Positions 6,579 to 13,698 of a DNA stretch of 13,714 nt are shown piece after piece. Numbering within the stretch: position 1 is the first letter of the stretch; the number at the start of each line of letters is the position of its first letter. The notes beneath the pieces are model-generated. The model saw nothing but the letters and a program-made list of their open reading frames with translations. It had not been told where the DNA came from and searched no databases. Made by a program: the position numbers and the translations under genes. Source of the DNA: GCA-2746795 sp046496595 (GTDB taxonomy: Bacteria; Chloroflexota; Anaerolineae; Promineifilales; Promineifilaceae); the NCBI GenBank assembly GCA_046496595.1, contig JAWOGU010000567.1:1-13714 (forward strand). Direction: 5' to 3'.

Positions 6579-7607
6579 TTAATCGCCTACTGGAGCATCT
6601 GAGCGCCAGGGATAATCCGGGGCGAAGGAATTGAGGACGCGCATGTAATTGGCTCGTTCAAAAGCAGCCGGTTCCGCGCAGTTGATCTGGCTGAGGCTGC
6701 CTTGCAGTTGGGCCAGTGATTCATACTCGTTTTCGGTGAGCCATTCTTCCATGCCCATGTGCAGCACTTTGAGGCGGTTGATGCCGTTGCGCAGCAGTTC
6801 GGAAGCGATCATGGCAACAGAAGCGCCCGCCGCGATACTCTTCAACACATCTGTAACCGTATGTACACCGGTGGTCAGGGCCAGGTCTGCATTGATTTGA
6901 CCATACAGGATGGCGATCCAGCGCAGCGGCAGCCGCAGTTCTGCTGAGGTGCTGAGTTTCAAATTGGGCACTACTTCCAGATTTTCCAGGTCCAAATCCG
7001 GTTGGTAGAAGCGGTTAAACAGAACCAGCCCATCTGCGCCGGCATCTGCCAGACGCCGAGACATGTTGGCTACGGAACTGAAGTAAGGGTTGAGTTTCAT
7101 GGCAATTGGAATGGAAACGGCCGTTTTCACATCCTTCAGCACATCCATATAAATCTGTTCCACTTCACTGCCCGTCAAATTTGGGTCTGTGGGAATGTAA
7201 TACACATTCAGTTCCAAAGCATCCGCCCCGGCCTCTTCAATCTGCTGAGCATACTTCACCCAGCCGCCGGTTGAAACGCCATTCAAACTGGCAATCACCG
7301 GAATATCCAGCAGCCGTTTGGCTTTTTGGATATGCTCCAGATATTCCACCGGGCTGGTCCTGTATTCCGACGCTTCCGGGAAATAAGAAAGCGCTTCAGG
7401 AAAACTTTCCACACCTTGAGTTAGATAATGATTGAGCGTATGGCTCTCATGCGTGATCTGCTCCTCAAATAACGAGTGCAGTACTACAGCCGAAGCCCCC
7501 GCATCTTCCATCGCGCGCAAATTGTCCACCGAACGCATCAAAGGCGAAGAAGACGGCACCAGAGGGTTTTTCAAAGTCATGCCAAGATAATTTGTCGTTA
7601 AATCCAT
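6579..7607 (-). CDS. Dihydroorotate dehydrogenase-like flavoprotein (PFOR-associated)
   Basis: A 342-residue TIM-barrel protein of the DHODH-like family, expected to bind FMN. Seen: LGMTLKNPLVPSSSP near 8-22, resembling the DHODH N-terminus; IASLNG at 105-110; ELNVYYIP at 132-139; IAMKLNPYF near 168-176 with K171 as the likely flavin lysine; and a C-terminal glycine-rich barrel end. In true DHODH the segment after ELN is SCPN-like and supplies a catalytic Cys or Ser nearby; here it is VYYIP, so pyrimidine synthesis is unlikely. Such genes are often found beside nifJ-type PFOR, as here, 76 bases downstream of PFOR on the same strand. A strong AAGGAG (7615-7620) lies seven bases before the ATG. 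It may be an electron-transfer or accessory flavoprotein. The actual reaction is unknown. Confidence 0.88.
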   Translation of the reverse strand: MDLTTNYLGMTLKNPLVPSSSPLMRSVDNLRAMEDAGASAVVLHSLFEEQITHESHTLNHYLTQGVESFPEALSYFPEASEYRTSPVEYLEHIQKAKRLLDIPVIASLNGVSTGGWVKYAQQIEEAGADALELNVYYIPTDPNLTGSEVEQIYMDVLKDVKTAVSIPIAMKLNPYFSSVANMSRRLADAGADGLVLFNRFYQPDLDLENLEVVPNLKLSTSAELRLPLRWIAILYGQINADLALTTGVHTVTDVLKSIAAGASVAMIASELLRNGINRLKVLHMGMEEWLTENEYESLAQLQGSLSQINCAEPAAFERANYMRVLNSFAPDYPWRSDAPVGD

Positions 7608-7635
7608 GACGGTTCTCCTTGAGAAATAGGAAATT

Positions 7636-7668
7636 AGGGGATTGAAGATAAAAATCTGCCAATCCCCT
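7636..7668 (-). promoter_or_regulatory. Hairpin between PFOR and the DHODH-like gene
   Basis: AGGGGATTG (7636-7644) pairs perfectly with CAATCCCCT (7660-7668), and inside it AGAT pairs with ATCT around an AAAA loop. It lies between the PFOR stop and the next gene's ribosome binding site. There is no clean T-run on the minus strand, so it may stabilise the upstream message or lower read-through rather than end transcription. Confidence 0.6.
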
Positions 7669-7683
7669 TATCCTTGCTAATCC

Positions 7684-10600
7684 TTAATCGTTTTTGCCGT
7701 TTTTCTGGGCCAATTTCACATACTGATTCCAACGGTGTTCCACGTCGCCTTGAGCCAGTTCAAGCAGTTTGGCTGCCCGTTCCGGATGGCTTTGCGTCAG
7801 CATACGGTAACGCCCTTCACGGTAAATATACTTATCCAAAGAAATCTTCGGTTCTCGTGAATCCAGACTGAACGGATTATTACCCGCTATAGCCACATCG
7901 GGATTAAAGCGGAACAGAGGCCAATAACCTGAATCAACGGCCGCCTGCTGCTGCTGCAAACCAAACTTGAGGTCATAACCATGAGCTACACAGTGACTGT
8001 AAGCCAGAATGAGTGACGGGCCATCATACGCCTCGGCTTCCATGAAAGCCTTGATGGTATGGGCATCGTTGGCGCCCATCGCCACGCGAGCCACATAAAT
8101 GCTGCCATAGCTAACAGCCAACATGCCCAAATCCTTCTTGGCAGATGGTTTACCAGCCGCGGCAAACTTGGCGACGGCGCCGCGCGGTGTCGCTTTAGAC
8201 ATCTGACCGCCTGTGTTTGAATAAACTTCCGTGTCCAACACCAGCACATTCACGTTGCGTCCTGAGGCCAACACGTGATCCAAACCACCGTAGCCGATGT
8301 CATAGGCCCATCCGTCACCGCCGATAATCCAGACGCTCTTCTTAACAAAGACTTCAACCATATTCAACAAGTTTTGTAGTTTTGGCTGATCTGCGTCTTC
8401 TGCCAGAATGGCTTCAATGCGGGTTTTCAGAGCTACCACACGTTTGCGCTGTTCGTTGATACCGGTCTCGTCAATTTGCTCAGCAAAGAGGATAGAATCG
8501 GCTAACTCGGTGCCAATCAGTTCCCGCATATCGCGCAGCATGGCCGTGGCGGCTTCAATACGCTGGTCTAGAGCCACCCGCATACCAAAACCGAATTCGG
8601 CATTGTCTTCAAACAAGGAGTTTGACCAGGCGGGACCACGACCGTCATTGTTTTGCGCCCACGGGGTGGTGGGCAGGTTGCCGCCGTAGATGGAGGAGCA
8701 GCCGGTGGCATTGGCAATGAGTGTACGGTCGCCAAAGAGCTGTGAAAGCAGTTTGAGGTAAGGTGTTTCGCCACAACCAGCGCATGCTCCAGAGAACTCA
8801 AACAGTGGTTGAAGAAGTTGTGAATATTTGACTTGATTGAGCGGGATTCGCGTGCGATCCACTTCCGGCAGGGCTTCAAAGAATTCCCAATTGTCCTTTT
8901 CTGTGGCCCGCAGCGGAACTTGGTCGGCCATGTTGATGGCTTTGAATTTGGGTTGGGCTTTATCCTTGACCGGGCAAACCTCTACACAAAGTGTACAGCC
9001 GGTGCAGTCTTCTGGAGCCACTTGCAAGGTGAACAAGTCATCCTTGAATTCTTTGTACCGCGCCGGTGCGGACTTGAAGGTTTCTGGCGCGTTTTCCAGA
9101 TGGGCCTTGTCGTAGATCTTCATGCGAATGACGCCATGTGGGCAAACCAGAGCGCATTTACCGCACTGGATGCAAAGGTCGGCATCCCATACCGGGATTT
9201 CAGTGGCGATATTGCGCTTTTCCCACTTGGTGGTGCCGGTGGGGTAGGTGCCATCAATGGGCATGGCGCTCACCGGCAGTTCATCACCGAGACCTTCAAT
9301 AATGCGGGCGGTGACGGACTGGATGAATTCCGGAGCGTAGTCGGGAATGATGGGCGGGCGCTCAAAGGTGCTGGTAGCTTCAGCGGGTACTGTCACTTTG
9401 TGCATGTGGGCTAAAGCGGTGTCTACCGCGTTGTAGTTGGCCTGCACAACAGCGTCGCCACGTTTGCTGTAGGTCTTTTCGATGGCGTATTTGATGGCGT
9501 GAATGGCTTCGTCGGTGGGCAGCACACCGCTGAGGGCGAAGAAACCGGTTTGCATGATGGTGTTGATACGGCGACCCATACCGGTTTCTTTGGCTGCTTC
9601 ATACGCATCAAGTACGTAGAAATTTAATTTCTTGTCGATGATTTGCTTTTGCATGGAGCGGGGTAGATAGTCCCATACTTCATCCGGGCCATAGGGGCTG
9701 TTGAGCAAGAAGGTGGCGCCTGGGCGGGCTTTGCTCAACATGTCATACCGTTCCAGGAAGCTGAATTGGTGGCAGGCCACGAAGTTGGCAGAGTTTACCA
9801 GGTAGGTAGCGTGAATGGGGCGTGGTCCAAACCGCAGGTGGGACACGGTGACGGAACCGGCTTTCTTGGAATCGTAGACGAAGTAGCCTTGCGCGTAGTT
9901 GTTAGTGTCTTCACCAATGATTTTGATAGAGTTTTTGTTTGCGCCTACGGTACCATCGGAACCCAGGCCGTAGAAGACGGCGCGGACGACGTCGTCGGCT
10001 TCGATGTCGAAGGTGGGATCCCATTCCAGGCTGGTATAGGTGACGTCGTCGTTGATGCCGATGGTGAAGCCGTTTTTGGGCTTGCTTTTGGCGGCTTCGT
10101 CGAAGACGGCTTTGATCATGGCTGGGATGAATTCTTTAGAGGAGAGACCGTACCGGCCGCCAAAGATTTTGGGGAAGGTTTGGAAGGGGGGTGTGTCTGA
10201 GGCCATGGCTTGAGCAACGGCCGTTACCACATCCAAATATAGCGGTTCACCAGTGGAACCTGGTTCTTTTGTACGGTCCAAAACGGCAATTGATTTAGTA
10301 GTAGATGGCAAAACCCCGAGAAATGCTTCCACAGAAAACGGACGGTACAAACGAACTGTGACCACACCAACTTTTTCGCCTTGCGCTGCCAGATATTCGA
10401 CAGTTTCCTGAGCGGCTTCGGCGCCCGAACCCATCAGGATCAAGACGCGTTCGGCATCAGGCGCACCTGTGTAATCAAATAAGTTATATTGACGGCCAGT
10501 CAGCTCAGCGAATTTGTCCATGGCCTTTTGCACAATAGCCGGTGCAGCCTGGTAGAACGGATTAACGCTTTCGCGAGCCTGGAAATACACATCAGGATTT

Positions 10601-11259
10601 TGAGCGGTGCCCCGCAACATGGGATGATCCGGCGTGAGTCCCCGATTGCGGTGAGCGCGAACCAATTCGTCATCGATCATGGCGCGCATCACTTCTTCTT
10701 CAAGCAGTTCGATCTTGTTGACTTCGTGCGAAGTGCGGAAACCATCGAAGAAATGGAGGAAAGGCAGGCGCGCTTCCAAAGTTGCGGAGGAAGCGATGAG
10801 GGCGAAGTCGTGGGCTTCTTGCACCGAATTGGAAGCCAGCATAACCCAACCGGTATTACGAGTCGCCATCACGTCTGAGTGGTCGCCAAAAATAGACAAT
10901 CCCTGGGCTGCTAATGACCGGGCTGCAATGTGGAACACAGTCGAGGTCAGTTCACCGGCAATTTTATACATATTGGGGATCATCAACAGCAAGCCCTGTG
11001 AAGCCGTGAACGTAGTCGTCAGAGCGCCTGCTTGCAAAGCGCCATGGACAGAGCCGGCGGCGCCGCCTTCCGATTGCATTTCCACGACTGAAGGCACAGA
11101 ACCCCAGAGATTGGTTTTTCCCTCGGCGGACCATTGGTCTGCAAATTCACCCATGGCGGAAGAGGGGGTAATAGGGTAGATGGCAATAACCTCGCTGACC
11201 TTGTGGGCGACATAGGCAGCGGCTTCATTGCCATCAAGGGTAATCATTTGTTTAGTCAT
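7684..11259 (-). CDS. nifJ: Pyruvate:ferredoxin (flavodoxin) oxidoreductase, homodimeric
   Basis: A 1191-residue one-chain PFOR: oxidises pyruvate with CoA to acetyl-CoA and CO2, passing electrons to ferredoxin or flavodoxin in the cytoplasm. All domains are present. The N-terminal domain has YPITPSS with T31, E64 and R114, which match the numbering I recall for the Desulfovibrio africanus pyruvate site. Two ferredoxin-type clusters use C696/C699/C702/C706 and C752/C755/C758/C762. The proximal cluster uses C826, C829, C854 and C1090. The TPP site is GGDGWAYDIG (D982-W984) followed by NTGG near 1015-1018. The start is set by AAGGAG seven bases upstream; an in-frame ATG 42 bases earlier has no family support. 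The enzyme is oxygen-sensitive, indicating anaerobic metabolism. Confidence 0.97.
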   Translation of the reverse strand: MTKQMITLDGNEAAAYVAHKVSEVIAIYPITPSSAMGEFADQWSAEGKTNLWGSVPSVVEMQSEGGAAGSVHGALQAGALTTTFTASQGLLLMIPNMYKIAGELTSTVFHIAARSLAAQGLSIFGDHSDVMATRNTGWVMLASNSVQEAHDFALIASSATLEARLPFLHFFDGFRTSHEVNKIELLEEEVMRAMIDDELVRAHRNRGLTPDHPMLRGTAQNPDVYFQARESVNPFYQAAPAIVQKAMDKFAELTGRQYNLFDYTGAPDAERVLILMGSGAEAAQETVEYLAAQGEKVGVVTVRLYRPFSVEAFLGVLPSTTKSIAVLDRTKEPGSTGEPLYLDVVTAVAQAMASDTPPFQTFPKIFGGRYGLSSKEFIPAMIKAVFDEAAKSKPKNGFTIGINDDVTYTSLEWDPTFDIEADDVVRAVFYGLGSDGTVGANKNSIKIIGEDTNNYAQGYFVYDSKKAGSVTVSHLRFGPRPIHATYLVNSANFVACHQFSFLERYDMLSKARPGATFLLNSPYGPDEVWDYLPRSMQKQIIDKKLNFYVLDAYEAAKETGMGRRINTIMQTGFFALSGVLPTDEAIHAIKYAIEKTYSKRGDAVVQANYNAVDTALAHMHKVTVPAEATSTFERPPIIPDYAPEFIQSVTARIIEGLGDELPVSAMPIDGTYPTGTTKWEKRNIATEIPVWDADLCIQCGKCALVCPHGVIRMKIYDKAHLENAPETFKSAPARYKEFKDDLFTLQVAPEDCTGCTLCVEVCPVKDKAQPKFKAINMADQVPLRATEKDNWEFFEALPEVDRTRIPLNQVKYSQLLQPLFEFSGACAGCGETPYLKLLSQLFGDRTLIANATGCSSIYGGNLPTTPWAQNNDGRGPAWSNSLFEDNAEFGFGMRVALDQRIEAATAMLRDMRELIGTELADSILFAEQIDETGINEQRKRVVALKTRIEAILAEDADQPKLQNLLNMVEVFVKKSVWIIGGDGWAYDIGYGGLDHVLASGRNVNVLVLDTEVYSNTGGQMSKATPRGAVAKFAAAGKPSAKKDLGMLAVSYGSIYVARVAMGANDAHTIKAFMEAEAYDGPSLILAYSHCVAHGYDLKFGLQQQQAAVDSGYWPLFRFNPDVAIAGNNPFSLDSREPKISLDKYIYREGRYRMLTQSHPERAAKLLELAQGDVEHRWNQYVKLAQKNGKND

Positions 11260-11476
11260 AATAATTCTCCTTACACACAACACAAAAGATTCTAGGCACA
11301 AACCTGACTTTAGCCCTAACTGTGCCGATTTTTAAGAAATTTACTTACCGATTGACCTGGACTAGATGCTGAATTCCCAGGGGGAAAAGGTCTTTACATG
11401 GGATATAGTGTCAAGTTCCTGAATTATTGTATGTCGGTGGAGGTCAGGCAGACAGTGACAGATTGCATGATTGCTT

Positions 11477-11490
11477 ATGACAAAAGTCAT
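11477..11490. promoter_or_regulatory. CRP/FNR-like dyad operator candidate
   Basis: ATGAC-AAAA-GTCAT is a perfect 5-base dyad around four bases, the half-site and spacing style used by several CRP/FNR-superfamily regulators (FNR: TTGAT-N4-ATCAA; HcpR: TTGAC-N4-GTCAA). It lies about 220 bases upstream of PFOR. Control by oxygen or redox state would make sense for PFOR, but the distance is large and one dyad can occur by chance. Confidence 0.35.
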
Positions 11491-11633
11491 TTGGTTGTCA
11501 CATCACCAGCCTGGATTTTGCGGTCTCTACCGGAAAACAAAACGCTTTGAGTTTTGACGCTTATCTTCTGTCGGGCAAAGTGGTTATCACCTGAACGCTT
11601 GCTATTATTTTGCATAGAAGGAGGGAACCTGGC

Positions 11634-11662
11634 TTGACAGGGCATCTCTGTTTCGGTAGCAT
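11634..11662 (+). promoter_or_regulatory. Sigma70-type promoter for the phosphatidyltransferase-lgt unit
   Basis: TTGACA (11634-11639), a 17-base spacer and TAGCAT (11657-11662): perfect -35 and 4-of-6 -10. The predicted start near 11669 leaves a leader of about 40 bases before ATG 11707. A TATAAA near 11680 could serve as another -10 but lacks a matching -35. Confidence 0.6.
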
Positions 11663-11706
11663 GGCGCAGCCTGACAATTATAAAAGATGGCAGACATACT
11701 ATTACA

Positions 11707-12444
11707 ATGAAGAAGAGAGATATGGAAATGGAACCATCTGAAACAAAAAGTGAAAAGCCTACCCGAAAACAAACGTTAACTGACATGCTGCGTGTGCGCA
11801 CAGTGAAGATTATTGATCCGATCGTTACTTTTCTGGCGAAGTATCATGTTTCGCCGGATTTGTTGACGGTTGGCGGTATGCTGTCGCACTTTTTACTGGC
11901 GTATTTGGTGGCGATTGGCGAGATGCGTTGGGCCGGTATTGCCATGGCGATACTCGCGCCACTGGATGCTTTAGACGGCTCTTTGGCGCGTAAATTAGGC
12001 CGAAAACAAGGCGGGTTTGGCGCTTACCTGGATTCGACTTTGGATCGAATGGCGGAGATCATCTTGTTTGGTGGGTTCATTTATTATTACATGCAGCTCA
12101 ATGATACTGCGATGCTTGGCTTGTCTTACCTGGCAGTTTCCGGCTCCTTGATGGTGAGTTATTCTCGAGCTAAGGCAGAATCGTTGGGGATGGAAGCAAA
12201 GGTGGGTATTGCCAGCCGTGTCGAGCGGTATGTGTTGATGCTGGTGCTGTTGATTTTGGACTATCCCAGTGTGGCTATCGTGCTGTTGGCAGTTACGACG
12301 TATGTGACAGTTGGGCAGCGCATGTATTATGTTTGGTACCAGTATTATTATCTGGCGAATAAGGAAGAGGCTGAGGCTGTGACTGCTGCCGTCGTGGAGC
12401 CTGATGTTTTGGTTGAGCCTGTAGATGAGCCGCGGGTAGGGTAG
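11707..12444 (+). CDS. CDP-alcohol phosphatidyltransferase (PgsA / PIP-synthase-like)
   Basis: A 245-residue integral membrane enzyme that moves a phosphatidyl group from CDP-diacylglycerol to an alcohol such as glycerol-3-phosphate or inositol phosphate. The full family motif D-x2-DG-x2-AR-x9-G-x3-D-x3-D is present with D87, D90, G91, A94, R95, G105, D109 and D113. Several hydrophobic segments follow, plus a GIASRVER segment near the C-terminal half that recalls phosphatidylinositol-phosphate synthases. The tail is acidic (VEPDVLVEPVDEP). Which alcohol is used cannot be read from the sequence. The start is uncertain: ATG 11707 has no clear ribosome binding site, while ATG 11722 and 11728 follow the purine-rich GAAGAGAG. 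If it is PgsA-like, it supplies the phosphatidylglycerol that the next gene, lgt, consumes. Confidence 0.9.
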   Translation: MKKRDMEMEPSETKSEKPTRKQTLTDMLRVRTVKIIDPIVTFLAKYHVSPDLLTVGGMLSHFLLAYLVAIGEMRWAGIAMAILAPLDALDGSLARKLGRKQGGFGAYLDSTLDRMAEIILFGGFIYYYMQLNDTAMLGLSYLAVSGSLMVSYSRAKAESLGMEAKVGIASRVERYVLMLVLLILDYPSVAIVLLAVTTYVTVGQRMYYVWYQYYYLANKEEAEAVTAAVVEPDVLVEPVDEPRVG

Positions 12445-12492
12445 TGAAATCGGGCGCTGGTATGGCTGCCGGATCATTGGATAAATATTGTT

Positions 12493-13698
12493 ATGACTTT
12501 AAACCACTCTGTTAAACGTTTTGCGCCCAAGAAAAAAGTTGAATGGTATTGGGTTCTCATTGTTTTTTTTCTGCTGATAGCAGGCGGCTTGTTTGTTTAC
12601 CATTTAGTGACGGGTCGGACGCCGAACCGGATTGCCTTTTCTTTGGGGCAGGGGTTTGAGGTTTACTGGTATGGTATCTGGATTGTCGGCGGGATTGCTT
12701 TAGGCGCTTATGTGGTGTCACGTTTGGCAGAGGGGAGGGGAACGGCCGTTTTCCGCCAGCAAGTCCCCACAGCCATCCAGCAAAAACCCATCGACATCCT
12801 CGATTTGCCGGATGACATCAGCCTGATCCTGAGCAAACATAAAATCACCACCATTGGCAATCTTTTGTTGGCCTGGGGCTACAACCCTAAAAGCCTTGGC
12901 CTTAATCAAGAAGGACTGGAGCTGGTGCATTCCCGGCTGTCCGCTACTCCAAAAATCAAAGAAACCTGGCTGACAGACGCTCCCTGGCGTATCTGGAACC
13001 CCGATCATGTCTGGAACGGCCTCATCTGGGTCTTGATTTTGGCCGTGATTGGCGCCCGCCTGTATCATGTACTCACCCCTTCGCCCAGCATGGCGGCCTA
13101 TGGTATCGAAAGCCCGCTGGACTATTTCCAAAATCCATATCAGCTTCTCAATCTGCGCAACGGCGGACTGGGCATCTATGGCGGCATTTTGGGCGGTCTT
13201 TTGGGACTGCTCATTTATGCCCGGCGCGCCAAAATCCCCATGCTGGCCTGGGCGGATCTGGCAGTGGTCGGGCTGGCTCTGGGGCAGGTTTTCGGCCGTT
13301 GGGGCAACTTCTTTAACCAGGAGCTTTACGGCGCTCCTACCGACTTGCCCTGGGCTATCACGATTGACCCTATGTATCGTCTGGCAGCCTACAGCCAATA
13401 CAGCCGTTTTCATCCTGCCTTTTTGTATGAATCGTTATGGAGCTTATTTACGTTTTTGGCGCTTTATTATCTGGTGACCCGCTATTCCCAGAAACTGCTA
13501 GCCGGAGAAGTGATGGCGCTATACCTGATTTTTTATGCCATTGGCCGTACCTTATTAGAGATGGTGCGCCTCGACAGCCGTATGATTGATTTTGGTTTTA
13601 TGCAGCTTAACATGGCCGTCGCCACTTTTGTGTCGCTGCTCATTGCGCTTTGCATGGCGACCTGGATAGTGGCGCGCCGTTGGCGGGCGCAGAAATAA
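12493..13698 (+). CDS. lgt: Prolipoprotein diacylglyceryl transferase with an inserted domain
   Basis: A 401-residue inner-membrane enzyme that transfers diacylglycerol from phosphatidylglycerol to the lipobox cysteine of prolipoproteins. The Lgt signature GRWGNFFNQE is at 268-277 (R269, N272, E277 matching E. coli R143, N146, E151). GR-x3-E at 351-356 gives R352 and E356, matching R239 and E243. E. coli H103 is replaced by Y229 in GIYGG, a common variant. Membrane segments are visible at about 18-39, 57-77, 174-194, 224-243, 252-267, 312-328, 338-350 and 370-392. The usual length is about 260-300; the excess is an N-terminal helix and a hydrophilic insert at about 84-165 resembling the RNA polymerase alpha C-terminal domain. 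No ribosome binding site precedes the ATG. It starts 48 bases after the phosphatidyltransferase. Confidence 0.95.
   Translation: MTLNHSVKRFAPKKKVEWYWVLIVFFLLIAGGLFVYHLVTGRTPNRIAFSLGQGFEVYWYGIWIVGGIALGAYVVSRLAEGRGTAVFRQQVPTAIQQKPIDILDLPDDISLILSKHKITTIGNLLLAWGYNPKSLGLNQEGLELVHSRLSATPKIKETWLTDAPWRIWNPDHVWNGLIWVLILAVIGARLYHVLTPSPSMAAYGIESPLDYFQNPYQLLNLRNGGLGIYGGILGGLLGLLIYARRAKIPMLAWADLAVVGLALGQVFGRWGNFFNQELYGAPTDLPWAITIDPMYRLAAYSQYSRFHPAFLYESLWSLFTFLALYYLVTRYSQKLLAGEVMALYLIFYAIGRTLLEMVRLDSRMIDFGFMQLNMAVATFVSLLIALCMATWIVARRWRAQK
12790..12939 (+). other. Alpha-CTD-like (helix-hairpin-helix) segment inserted in Lgt
   Basis: Residues 100-149 read IDILDLPDDIS, then LSKHKITTIGNLLL, then GLELVHSRL. 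The pattern LDL-x8-L-x4-I-x-T-(I/V)-G-x-LL, ending S/G-LE-x-(I/V)-x3-L, is that of the C-terminal domain of the RNA polymerase alpha subunit, with a loop about two residues shorter. It lies between transmembrane segments 2 and 3 on the expected cytoplasmic side. The comparison is from memory of the alpha-CTD consensus, not from a search. Confidence 0.55.

Larger units (their letters stand above)
11260..11706. other. Divergent intergenic control region
   Basis: These 447 bases separate the PFOR gene (minus) from the CDP-alcohol phosphatidyltransferase gene (plus). I find no credible gene: open frames overlapping it have no ribosome binding site or family-like sequence. Contents: the PFOR ribosome binding site (11267-11272), a spaced inverted repeat GGCACA (11295-11300)/TGTGCC (11321-11326), a dyad at 11477-11490, and a plus-strand promoter at 11634-11662. 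I could not place a convincing sigma70 promoter for PFOR. A TTGACA exists on the minus strand (11409-11414) without a good -10. Confidence 0.6.
175..12751. repeat. Highly iterated palindrome ACGGCCGT (AACGGCCGTT), 14 copies
   Basis: Copies of the 8-base core start at 177, 756, 1002, 2799, 3156, 3733, 5265, 5724, 5870, 6062, 6134, 7117, 10217 and 12742. All but 5870 extend to AACGGCCGTT, and the copies at 177, 756, 5724, 6134 and 7117 extend to AAACGGCCGTTT. About 0.2 copies would be expected by chance in this length. Every copy is inside a gene. In protein they read T-A-V (nine), N-G-R (four) or R-P (one), so three codon phases are used on both strands. The copies are concentrated in 175-7126; PFOR has one and the phosphatidyltransferase none. 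Confidence 0.9.

Noticed and set aside
7930..7942. ACGGCCGC as another palindrome copy (also ATCGGCCGTC near 4557, CCGGCCGC near 10153, TTCGGCCGTT near 13301)
   Set aside because: They contain CGGCCG but break the ACGGCCGT palindrome, so I kept them out of the count.
9766..10200. 144-residue open frame on the plus strand inside PFOR
   Set aside because: It is antisense to strongly conserved PFOR sequence, Gly/Val/Asp-rich as expected for a shadow frame, and has no ribosome binding site. The same applies to the 193-residue frame at 8833-9414.
11260..11301. Upstream ATG for PFOR (14 extra residues)
   Set aside because: AAGGAG sits ideally before ATG 11259, and residue numbering of T31, E64 and R114 fits the family only from that start.
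11487..11801. 104-residue minus-strand open frame in the divergent region
   Set aside because: It overlaps the start of the phosphatidyltransferase gene in antisense, lacks a ribosome binding site and shows no recognisable motif.
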